A stretch of DNA of 27,008 nucleotides from an uncultured Bacteroidota bacterium (GTDB lineage: Bacteria; Bacteroidota; Bacteroidia; Chitinophagales; Chitinophagaceae), in assembly GCA_903913355.1 (NCBI GenBank), contig CAIWKU010000297.1, positions 1-27,008 of the forward strand, written 5' to 3'. This document shows, in pieces, positions 16,764 through 23,629 of the stretch. The notes beneath the pieces were generated by a model. It did not search any database. It had not been told where the DNA came from and saw nothing but the letters and a program-made list of their open reading frames with translations. The position numbers were made by a program, and so were the translations under genes. Every line of letters begins with the position of its first letter. Positions within the stretch are counted from its first letter, which is position 1.

Positions 16764-19136
16764 ATGAAAAAGTTTTTGGGAACAACCCTGCTTTTATTAG
16801 CAGTCACCTATGCTTTCACACAAAACAAGGTTCAGGGTATCATTACCGAACCGGATGCAAAAACCCCTGTGGCCGGGGCTATTGTAAAATTGAATGGCCG
16901 ACAAACCATCGCCGACGACAAAGGTGAGTTTCGTTTTGATAGGATACTTGCCGGCAGCTATGAGATTACGGTAAGCAGTCTGGGTTTTAAAACTTACCAG
17001 CAAACCGTTTCTATTGGCAGTAATGCAAACCTGCTGATGATTTCATTAACCCCGATATCACTGTTTTTGCAGCCATTAGAATTAAAATCAGTGAGAGCAT
17101 CCGACAGGGCTCCTTTTGCTAAAACCAATATTGGTAAAGAAGAAATCAGCCGGAATAATCTTGGCCAGGACATCCCCTATCTGTTAGACCAGACCCCTTC
17201 GGTAGTAGTGAATTCAGATGCGGGGAATGGTGTAGGATATACCTACCTGCATATTCGTGGAAGTGATGCCACCCGAATCAATGTAACCCTGAACGGGATT
17301 CCGTATAATGATGCAGAAAGTATGGGCACGTATTTTGTTGACCTGCCCGATTTTCTTTCATCGGTAAATAGTATACAGGTACAGCGAGGCGTAGGCACTT
17401 CTTCAAATGGTGCCGGTGCTTTCGGGGCAAGCTTAAACCTTTCTACCAATGAGTTTATAGAGAAAGCCGGTGGTGAAGTCAACAATAGTTTCGGATCATT
17501 TAATACCTGGAAAAATACAGTTAAAGCTTCCAGTGGATTGATTGATGATCATTTTACGTTTGATCTGCGTTTGAGCAGGATTACCAGCGATGGTTATATC
17601 GACAGGGCTACCAGTAACCTGCAATCCTTTTATTTTAGTACCGCTTATCTGAATAAAAATTCTTCATTACGACTCAATATATTTTCAGGCAAAGAAAAAA
17701 CGTATCAGGCCTGGTATGGGGTACCTGATTATGAACTGGCTACTGATAGAACCTATAACCCCGCAGGAATGGAGAAACCGGGTAGTCCCTATGCTAATCA
17801 AACCGACAATTATACCCAAACCCATTACCAGCTTTTTTTCAACCACTCATTCAATACAAAATGGTCGTTCAATACTGCTTCCTTCTTAAGCAGGGGTAAA
17901 GGGTATTATGAAGAATATAAATCGGCACAGGCGTTTGCAGATTATGGATTACCTAATTATATGCAAGGTGCAACTACCATCGACACAACTGATCTGGTAA
18001 GACAAAGATGGCTGGATAATTATTTCTATGGGCAGATTGCATCACTGCAGTATAAAGACAGTAAAGATGAATTGAGTTTTGGTGGTGGAATAACCAAATA
18101 CGATGGTAAGCATTATGGAAATATTACCTGGTTACAATATGGCAGTCCCCCGCCCGGTTATCGGTATTATGATTACCCGGCTACCAAAACGGATGGTAAT
18201 TTTTATACCAAATGGCAACATAAACTCAGTACCCATTGGTTAAGTTTTATTGACCTGCAATATCGCCATGTATATCATGACATGAATGGGTTTGAAGGCA
18301 ACCCTACACTACATATCACCCGCAGTTTCGATTTTGTAAATCCAAAAGCAGGTATTACCTATACCAAAAACGGGTTACAGGCATTTTTGAGTTATGCCAT
18401 CGGAAATAAAGAACCTAATCGTGATGATTTCCAGGCAAGTCTTGCTTCTCAACCCAAACAGGAAACCTTGCAGGATCTGGAACTGGGGATTGAGAAAAAA
18501 ACAAACAACTGGCATTATGGGGTAACCGCCTATTATATGTACTATCATAACCAGCTGGTATTAACCGGACAGATCAATGATGTAGGATCTTATACACGCA
18601 CCAATGTTCCCAATAGCTATCGTACCGGACTAGAATTTCAAGCAGGTACAGTTATTACCAAATGGATGAATATAGCGGCTAACCTCACATTGAGTAAGAA
18701 TAAGATTTCTTCTTTTACAGAATACATCGACAATTATGATAACGGTTTACAAAATCCGGTAGCACATACCAATACGAATATTTCTTTTTCTCCATCCGTA
18801 ATCGGAGGAGGAAGTATTAATTTTTTACCCTTGCCCAATCTGGAATTAGGTTTGATCAGTAAATATGTAAGCAAACAATACATGGACAATAGCCAGAATG
18901 AAGCCAGAAAACTGAATGATTATTTTGTAGAAAATCTACGAATAGGCTATACCCTAAAGAGTAAATTCATAAAGGAATGGCATATTGTGGGACAGGTATA
19001 CAATCTCTTTAACAGAAAGTATGAGCCGAATGGCTATACGTATGAATTTATCAATAATAATACCCTGAATACCCAAAACTGGTATTATCCAATGGCAGGC
19101 ACCAATTTCATGCTCGCATTGAATCTTGTGCTATAA
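16764..19136 (+). CDS. TonB-dependent outer-membrane receptor, predicted thiamine(-related) transporter
   Basis: A 790-residue receptor. Signal peptide MKKFLGTTLLLLAVTYAFTQ; a carboxypeptidase-regulatory-like beta-sandwich (about residues 22-92, GIITEPDAKTPVAGAIVKLN onward); a plug domain (about 110-240) with HIRGSDATRINVTLNGIPYN and IQVQRGVGTSSNGAGAFG; then a 22-strand-type barrel ending in an alternating hydrophobic strand (NFMLALNLVL). TonB-dependent receptors import scarce ligands across the outer membrane. Substrate prediction rests on the TPP riboswitch in its leader: comparative work on Bacteroidetes thiamine regulons describes TPP-regulated outer-membrane receptors. No inner-membrane thiamine transporter (PnuT), thiamine pyrophosphokinase or biosynthesis gene accompanies it here. 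Confidence 0.9.
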   Translation: MKKFLGTTLLLLAVTYAFTQNKVQGIITEPDAKTPVAGAIVKLNGRQTIADDKGEFRFDRILAGSYEITVSSLGFKTYQQTVSIGSNANLLMISLTPISLFLQPLELKSVRASDRAPFAKTNIGKEEISRNNLGQDIPYLLDQTPSVVVNSDAGNGVGYTYLHIRGSDATRINVTLNGIPYNDAESMGTYFVDLPDFLSSVNSIQVQRGVGTSSNGAGAFGASLNLSTNEFIEKAGGEVNNSFGSFNTWKNTVKASSGLIDDHFTFDLRLSRITSDGYIDRATSNLQSFYFSTAYLNKNSSLRLNIFSGKEKTYQAWYGVPDYELATDRTYNPAGMEKPGSPYANQTDNYTQTHYQLFFNHSFNTKWSFNTASFLSRGKGYYEEYKSAQAFADYGLPNYMQGATTIDTTDLVRQRWLDNYFYGQIASLQYKDSKDELSFGGGITKYDGKHYGNITWLQYGSPPPGYRYYDYPATKTDGNFYTKWQHKLSTHWLSFIDLQYRHVYHDMNGFEGNPTLHITRSFDFVNPKAGITYTKNGLQAFLSYAIGNKEPNRDDFQASLASQPKQETLQDLELGIEKKTNNWHYGVTAYYMYYHNQLVLTGQINDVGSYTRTNVPNSYRTGLEFQAGTVITKWMNIAANLTLSKNKISSFTEYIDNYDNGLQNPVAHTNTNISFSPSVIGGGSINFLPLPNLELGLISKYVSKQYMDNSQNEARKLNDYFVENLRIGYTLKSKFIKEWHIVGQVYNLFNRKYEPNGYTYEFINNNTLNTQNWYYPMAGTNFMLALNLVL

Positions 19137-19198
19137 ACACAGGTATTCTGGAATGTAAAAAGGCCAACATCTGCCGAATGAATTTGTCTCTTAGTAAA

Positions 19199-19244
19199 TC
19201 ACCAGTATCTCCTTATATTATTGATATAACAGAGATACTGGTGA
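19199..19244. terminator. Long inverted repeat between the convergent receptor and rhodanese genes
   Basis: Perfect 13-bp arms TCACCAGTATCTC (19199-19211) and GAGATACTGGTGA (19232-19244) enclose a second 6-bp stem TTATAT/ATATAA (19213-19218 with 19224-19229). The hairpin is long, but no U tract follows on either strand, so a bidirectional terminator is likely by position but not proven; a remnant mobile palindrome is an alternative. A weaker 7-bp hairpin lies at 19305-19324. Confidence 0.5.
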
Positions 19245-19324
19245 ACTATAAGATGCGAAAAATATCTGAAGAATAAACTTGAACGCGGGAATCAAATACT
19301 ACGTAACAAATAATTCAATTTGTT

Positions 19325-19633
19325 TTATTTGGCAATTTTCTCCTGCCATGCCAGCATTCCGCCGGTAACATTGATGGTGTTTTTAAAACCCATGGTATCC
19401 AGTATCAAACAAGCCTGGCCGCTTCGGTTACCACTCCTGCAATATACATACACAGGTTCCTCTTTAAAATCCTCGATCTCATCCACCTGCATGGTTTGTA
19501 CTTTCCCAAGGGGCAACAATAATCCCCCAATATTAAAATCCGCATGCTCGTGAGGTTCTCTCACATCCACCAGATGAATCGATTCACCCGAATCCAATTT
19601 CGCTTTCAGTTCCTCAACAGTAATGGTTTGCAT
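19325..19633 (-). CDS. Rhodanese-like domain protein
   Basis: A single-domain rhodanese of 102 residues, cytoplasmic (no signal peptide). The N-terminal DVREPHEH segment (residues 23-30) and the active-site loop CRSGNRS (65-71), with Cys65 as the persulfide-forming residue, are intact. Proteins of this type move sulfane sulfur, but the physiological acceptor cannot be told from sequence. It lies 31 bases downstream of the PASTA gene on the same strand, so is probably cotranscribed with it. Confidence 0.9.
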   Translation of the reverse strand: MQTITVEELKAKLDSGESIHLVDVREPHEHADFNIGGLLLPLGKVQTMQVDEIEDFKEEPVYVYCRSGNRSGQACLILDTMGFKNTINVTGGMLAWQEKIAK

Positions 19634-19664
19634 AGTTATTCTTTATTATTTTACTGAATACTTA

Positions 19665-20489
19665 CTACTTATTATTTGCTCCCGGAATCGAATCCCTCAC
19701 CGGCGCCGTGCTACTGATATAGACATCCATGACCTGTCCCTGTTTGATCTTATTCGGTATTCGCAAGCCATCTACACCTAAAGAATCTGAAAGAACAGCA
19801 GGTGTTTGTCTGATTACAAATGAAGTTGCTGAATCTTTGATTGCGCCTACCGGAACAATAGAGCCAATGCTTACACTGATACCGGATAAATAATTTCTGG
19901 CTTCATCCAAAGTCATACCCACTACATCCGGAACATTCATATCCGATCCACCAATCCCATTCCCCAAAACAAAACTAATCACAGTACCGATAGGTATCTT
20001 TGTACCGGGTTTGATAGGTTCATTATTATACAATTGCTCCAATACCGAATTACGGGCAATATCCGGACGATAGCTGATTTCTCCCATTTTCAAACCCAGA
20101 CTAATCAGGTACATTTCTGCGCTTTTTACTGAGAAACCTGCCAGGTTAGGCATTTCAACTTGTGGTGGAATCGTGCGATTGATGGTAAGATAAATGGTGC
20201 GCCCGGATTTTACGGTTGCATCTGCTTCGGGTGTCTGGCGCAAAACTGCCTGTTTGGCTACACTATCTACATATAAGGAATCCTGTATTACTACATCAAA
20301 ACCTTTATCCTCCAATATCTTTTTGGCAGCAACCATATTTTGCCCCATCACAGAAGGTACTTTCTCCGTTTTTCCATAGCCTGTTAACCAGGATAAAGAA
20401 CCAAAAAATAATAACATCAGAATGACCACCAGCCCTAACCCTGCCAGCATATTTACCCAAAGTGGTTTGTCTGTTATGAATTTAAACAC
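19665..20489 (-). CDS. PASTA-domain membrane protein without a kinase domain
   Basis: A 274-residue bitopic protein: short cytoplasmic N-terminus FKFITDKPLWVN, a membrane helix at about residues 14-36, then three PASTA repeats (about 38-108, 110-185 and 186-262; for example PSVMGQNMVAAKKILEDKGF and PDVVGMTLDEARNYLSG). PASTA domains bind peptidoglycan or beta-lactams in Ser/Thr kinases and PBP2x; here there is no kinase or PBP part. The start is GTG at 20489: no in-frame ATG exists before an upstream stop, and starting at the next Met (residue 14) would remove the conserved FKFITxKPLW lead. It follows ddl, supporting a role at the cell wall, and precedes the rhodanese gene. Confidence 0.85.
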   Translation of the reverse strand: MFKFITDKPLWVNMLAGLGLVVILMLLFFGSLSWLTGYGKTEKVPSVMGQNMVAAKKILEDKGFDVVIQDSLYVDSVAKQAVLRQTPEADATVKSGRTIYLTINRTIPPQVEMPNLAGFSVKSAEMYLISLGLKMGEISYRPDIARNSVLEQLYNNEPIKPGTKIPIGTVISFVLGNGIGGSDMNVPDVVGMTLDEARNYLSGISVSIGSIVPVGAIKDSATSFVIRQTPAVLSDSLGVDGLRIPNKIKQGQVMDVYISSTAPVRDSIPGANNK

Positions 20490-20524
20490 GAAATAGTTTT
20501 TTATTATTTAGTTCAGTTGATTTT

Positions 20525-20573
20525 GTAATTGGCTTTGCTTTTAGCTATTAGCAGTTGGCTATTGGCTTTTTAG
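20525..20573. repeat. Quasi-repeats between ddl and the PASTA gene
   Basis: This is a run of overlapping words TTGGCT, TTTTAGCTATT and TTGGCTATTGGCTTTT. The 16-mer at 20555-20570 recurs exactly at 21654-21669 on the other side of ddl, in the same orientation. No coding or RNA signal is recognised. Confidence 0.65.
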
Positions 20574-20608
20574 ACTGATTTCTCTGCTAAGATACTCTAA
20601 TTTCAAAC

Positions 20609-21589
20609 CTAATGAAAAGCCTGTTCAATCACTGCAGAATAAAAGTCTTTCAGTAACCAACCCATGGCCCGAACCTGTTGTGGGATTACACTATGTTCGC
20701 TTTGTCCGGGTACCGTATTCACTTCCAGCATAAATGGCTGTTGGGTAGCAGTGTCATAAATAAAATCAATTCTTACTACCCCTCTGCAATTCAGAACTTC
20801 ATATACTCTTTTCACAGCAGATTCCAGTTTTTCTTTCATGGAAGCATCTATCTGGGCAGGCGTTTGTTCCTCACTCTTTCCCTGGTATTTGGCTTCAAAA
20901 TCAAAGAATTCATTATGGGTAATGATTTCAGTAATTGGCAATACCATAATCTCGCCTTTGTTTTTAAATACACCTATTGTAAATTCTCTACCGCTGATAA
21001 ATTCTTCAATCAATATCTGATTATCCTCTTTAAAAGCTTTCTCAAGTGCTGCTGCTAATTCTTCTGTTTTGTTTACTTTACTCATCCCAATACTACTACC
21101 CCCATTATTAGGCTTTACAAATACAGGCAATTGTAATTGTTTCAAAATATCAGCAGGCGAAACAGGTGTATGTTTAAAAAGATGCAATGATTTGGCTACA
21201 TGAATACCTGCAAAAGCTGCAACCGCTACAGTATATCTTTTATTAAAAGTAAGTGCAGAAGTAGCTGCATCGCAACTTGTATAAGGCAGGTTAAGCATAT
21301 CAAAATATCCCTGCAGTTTTCCATCTTCACCCGGGGTACCATGAATGCATAGTAATACAGCGTCAAAATGAACAGGATTTCCATTGTCCATTACAGAAAA
21401 ATCATCCCTATTCACTTTTGTTTTCTCGCCATGTACCGGTTCATACCACCAACCGCTAGCATTAATATCTATGCGATACACAGCGTATTTATCTGTATCA
21501 ATATTATTCCCAACAGTAACCGCACTTTTATAACTAATCTGGGCTTCCCCACTCAATCCTCCGGTAACCAGGGCAATTCTTTTTTTCAT
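20609..21589 (-). CDS. ddl: D-alanine--D-alanine ligase
   Basis: ATP-grasp enzyme that makes D-Ala-D-Ala for peptidoglycan precursors. Its 326 residues show the N-terminal ALVTGGLSGEAQISYKSA (glycine-rich start and the Ser/Glu region), HGTPGEDGKLQGYFDMLNLPYTS with the conserved HGxxGEDG, the ATP-binding loop PVFVKPNNGGSSIGMSKV, EEFISGREFTIG, and the metal-binding EVNTVPGQSEHSVIPQQ. All signature blocks are present and length is normal. It heads a minus-strand group with the PASTA protein and rhodanese, though 119 bases of quasi-repeats separate it from PASTA. Confidence 0.96.
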   Translation of the reverse strand: MKKRIALVTGGLSGEAQISYKSAVTVGNNIDTDKYAVYRIDINASGWWYEPVHGEKTKVNRDDFSVMDNGNPVHFDAVLLCIHGTPGEDGKLQGYFDMLNLPYTSCDAATSALTFNKRYTVAVAAFAGIHVAKSLHLFKHTPVSPADILKQLQLPVFVKPNNGGSSIGMSKVNKTEELAAALEKAFKEDNQILIEEFISGREFTIGVFKNKGEIMVLPITEIITHNEFFDFEAKYQGKSEEQTPAQIDASMKEKLESAVKRVYEVLNCRGVVRIDFIYDTATQQPFMLEVNTVPGQSEHSVIPQQVRAMGWLLKDFYSAVIEQAFH

Positions 21590-21606
21590 GATTTTTTATT
21601 GATTAG

Positions 21607-21614
21607 CAAATATA
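21607..21614 (-). promoter_or_regulatory. -7 promoter element of ddl
   Basis: TATATTTG on the minus strand is an exact TAnnTTTG match 18 bases before the ddl ATG. No convincing -33 element lies 17-20 bases upstream, where the sequence is unusually C-rich. Confidence 0.4.
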
Positions 21615-21782
21615 GGGAGAGAAATCTTTGGGGCGGGGTTTGGCTGATAGCTATTGGCTATTGGCTTTTAGCTTTGTTTGGATATTATAGAGAATGATCG
21701 GTACTAATTATTTTTTGACTTTCTTTCATGTTACACCTATCAAAGCCAACAGCTAGCAACCAATTGCCAGTCGACAGTAGCC

Positions 21783-21816
21783 AAAAAAAAGGTGAAGACA
21801 CGCCCGTATCTTCACC
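21783..21816 (-). terminator. Strong rho-independent terminator
   Basis: On the minus strand GGTGAAGATAC-GGGC-GTGTCTTCACC (21816-21791) forms an 11-bp stem including one G-U pair, followed by eight U residues (21790-21783). The plus-strand copy would have a C-A mismatch instead of the G-U pair, so the structure favours minus-strand transcripts. It ends either the ferredoxin mRNA, 152 bases past its stop, or the candidate sRNA. Confidence 0.85.
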
Positions 21817-21890
21817 CAATTCTTAGCAGGAAATATCACCCGCTGTTGTAAATTTTGCCTTGAAGGCAAGAATTATGAAAACTTCCGTTT
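21783..21890 (-). ncRNA. Candidate small RNA downstream of the ferredoxin gene
   Basis: A promoter-like CTTG-N20-TATCTTTA lies at 21929-21898, predicting a start near 21890, and the terminator ends the transcript near 21783: about 108 nt. Between them the minus-strand RNA can form AAAAC-GGAA-GTTTT (21891-21878, partly overlapping the start), TTGCCT/AGGCAA (21869-21855) and AGCGGG/CCTGCT (21844-21825, with a G-U pair only on this strand). There is no ATG-initiated frame. It could equally be the structured 3' UTR of the ferredoxin mRNA or a 3'-derived sRNA. I do not recognise a known RNA family. Confidence 0.35.
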
Positions 21891-21967
21891 TACAGTATAA
21901 AGATAAACTCTATTACTATTTTTTGCAAGCTTTTGACAGGATTTTTTTATCCTTCGGACGTTCTAAA

Positions 21968-22315
21968 TCAGATATGCATTCTGTCTTTTTTGGCCAGCAG
22001 TTGGTCAACTGTTTCGTGATACATTTCATCAGGTACACAACAATCTACCGGACAAACTGCTGCACACTGGGGTTCTTCATGAAAACCCTGGCATTCTGTG
22101 CATTTATTGGGGGTTATGTAATAAGTGTCTACGCTTACAGGTGCAAAACGCTGATCGGTAGTAACTACGGTTCCGTCTAAAAGGGTAAAACTTCCTTTTA
22201 CAGTGGTTCCATCTGAAATTGACCATTCAACGCCACCCTCATAAATAGCGTTATTTGGACATTCGGGCTCGCATGCGCCACAGTTGATACATTCTTCTGT
22301 AATTTTGATTGCCAT
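21968..22315 (-). CDS. Dicluster 4Fe-4S ferredoxin
   Basis: A 115-residue soluble ferredoxin with two iron-sulfur motifs: C9xxC12xxC15xxxC19P and C72xxC75x8C84xxxC88P, with extra cysteines at 92 and 93. Between them an insertion of about 50 residues (beta-rich, residues 22-70) separates the clusters further than in clostridial ferredoxins; the long gap in the second motif resembles the YfhL-like/Alvin type, usually of very low potential. It is divergent from the acyl-CoA reductase gene with only 61 bases between starts; I recall this pairing in other Bacteroidota, suggesting linked electron transfer, but the partner is not shown. Start ATG at 22315. Confidence 0.92.
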   Translation of the reverse strand: MAIKITEECINCGACEPECPNNAIYEGGVEWSISDGTTVKGSFTLLDGTVVTTDQRFAPVSVDTYYITPNKCTECQGFHEEPQCAAVCPVDCCVPDEMYHETVDQLLAKKDRMHI

Positions 22316-22325
22316 ACAATATGGT

Positions 22326-22352
22326 TTTGATGGGTTAGTGAATCTACATTTG
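22326..22352 (+). promoter_or_regulatory. Candidate promoter of the acyl-CoA reductase gene
   Basis: TACATTTG at 22345-22352 is an exact TAnnTTTG -7 element; TTTG at 22326-22329 is only 15 bases upstream, shorter than the usual 17-20. It overlaps the leader of the opposite ferredoxin transcript. Confidence 0.35.
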
Positions 22353-22358
22353 CTGATC

Positions 22359-22389
22359 CAAAAATACGACTGACAAATGATTTTACAAG
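22359..22389 (-). promoter_or_regulatory. Promoter of the ferredoxin gene
   Basis: CTTG (22389-22386), a 19-base spacer and TATTTTTG (22366-22359) match the Bacteroidota consensus with one mismatch. The -33 box lies inside the first codons of the divergent acyl-CoA reductase gene. Confidence 0.55.
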
Positions 22390-23375
22390 AACGAATTACA
22401 TTAATAAATCAATTAGGCCAATATATGCTCGGGAACGAGGAAAATTGGCTGGCCATCCAGGATAGGGCTTACCGGGAAAATCAATGGTTTATTCCCGATT
22501 TTATCCAACAATCTGTTCAGAATATTGCTAACCGCTTCCTGCAAAAAGACCTGTTAGCTGATTGGGTTGCTGGGTATGGGGTTCCGGACAGTCCCTTACA
22601 CCCAAAAACGGTAGGATTGGTGATGGCTGGAAATATCCCCCTGGTGGGTTTTCATGATTTTTTATGTGTTTTTATCAGTGGACATTCCTCGCTGATCAAA
22701 ACATCCTCAAAAGATGAGATTTTGATCAAACACCTGGTTCAAAAGCTGATTGAATGGGATGTTCGGGTGCAGGACAGGGTTGCTTTTGCTGAAAGATTAA
22801 ATGGATGCGATGGCTATATTGCCACCGGCAGCAATAATTCAGGCAGGTATTTCGATTATTATTTTGGTAAATACCCCCATATCATACGTCGTAACCGTAC
22901 TTCTGTTGCTGTATTAGACGGAAAGGAAACCCCCAAAGAATTACAGGCATTGGCCTCCGATATCCAACTCTATTTTGGATTGGGCTGTCGGAATATTACA
23001 CAACTCTATGTTCCCGAAGGGTATGATTTTATTCCATTACTGGATGTGTTAAAATCTTATGACTATTTTATGGACTACCATAAATACAAACATAATTTCG
23101 ATTACCATCTTGCGCTTCTGATTATGGGTAACAAGTACTATATGTCGAATGAATCCATCATCCTGACTGAAAATATTTCAGCATTTTCTCCGGTTAGCCA
23201 GGTGCATTATCAGTTCTATAAAGACAAAGCGTCAGTATTGGAAAGTTTACGTGGAAACTCAGATATACAATGCATAGTGAGTCACGAAAACACCCCATTC
23301 GGAACAGCCCAAAGTCCATCCTTAACCGATTACGCCGATGGAGTAGACACCATGGAGTTCCTCAGAAATCTTTAA
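22377..23375 (+). CDS. Acyl-CoA reductase family protein (LuxC-like aldehyde dehydrogenase fold)
   Basis: A 332-residue protein of the acyl-CoA reductase family related to LuxC, which reduces acyl-CoA or acyl thioesters to aldehydes through a cysteine thioester. Visible features are VGLVMAGNIPLVGFHDFL (79-96), a dinucleotide-binding ATGSNNSGRYFDYYFG segment (149-164), and GLGCRNITQLYVPEG (201-215), whose Cys204 is the likely nucleophile. It is shorter than LuxC (about 480 residues), mainly at the C-terminus, as usual for the Bacteroidota group. The true substrate is unknown. It is divergent from a ferredoxin gene, hinting at a redox link. No luciferase or fatty-acid-reductase partners (LuxD, LuxE) are present. 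Confidence 0.85.
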   Translation: MILQERITLINQLGQYMLGNEENWLAIQDRAYRENQWFIPDFIQQSVQNIANRFLQKDLLADWVAGYGVPDSPLHPKTVGLVMAGNIPLVGFHDFLCVFISGHSSLIKTSSKDEILIKHLVQKLIEWDVRVQDRVAFAERLNGCDGYIATGSNNSGRYFDYYFGKYPHIIRRNRTSVAVLDGKETPKELQALASDIQLYFGLGCRNITQLYVPEGYDFIPLLDVLKSYDYFMDYHKYKHNFDYHLALLIMGNKYYMSNESIILTENISAFSPVSQVHYQFYKDKASVLESLRGNSDIQCIVSHENTPFGTAQSPSLTDYADGVDTMEFLRNL

Positions 23376-23629
23376 TAATTCAACCATTGAGCCATTTAAC
23401 AATTCAACCCTATTCCCCTCTAGTCATTTAACATTTATTATCAGTAATGCCTTAATAACTCCCCAAAAATCCACGTATATTACATACCCTTTCTACCCCC
23501 ATCTACGAGGATTGCCGTAAATTATTTGTTAAATGGTGATGAGGAGTGAACTGTCAATTAAACAGGTTCGTTTATTTGCTATCAGAAAGGCATATAATTT
23601 GAACTCACCGTATTAAATTCTTAAAAGAA

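Larger units (their letters stand above)
21590..21967. other. 378-base gene-free stretch between ddl and ferredoxin
   Basis: No coding gene is supported. Contents in order: the ddl -7 element (21607-21614), quasi-repeats of the TTGGCT family in direct orientation (21641-21680) and mostly reverse orientation (21741-21782), a strong minus-strand terminator (21783-21816), and a candidate small RNA with its own promoter-like element (21783-21929). The short open frame from 21860 on the plus strand is antisense to ferredoxin and has no protein character. Confidence 0.7.

Noticed and set aside
19305..19324. Hairpin AACAAAT/ATTTGTT just after the rhodanese gene as its terminator
   Set aside because: The stem is only A/T-rich 7 bp with no following U tract; too weak to call.
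21860..22180. Plus-strand open frame of 106 codons
   Set aside because: It is largely antisense to the ferredoxin gene and has a low-complexity, Cys/Tyr/Phe-rich composition typical of a shadow frame.
22377..23375. Bioluminescence (lux) operon
   Set aside because: Only a LuxC-family reductase is present; there is no luciferase, LuxD or LuxE, and the family is widespread in non-luminous Bacteroidota.
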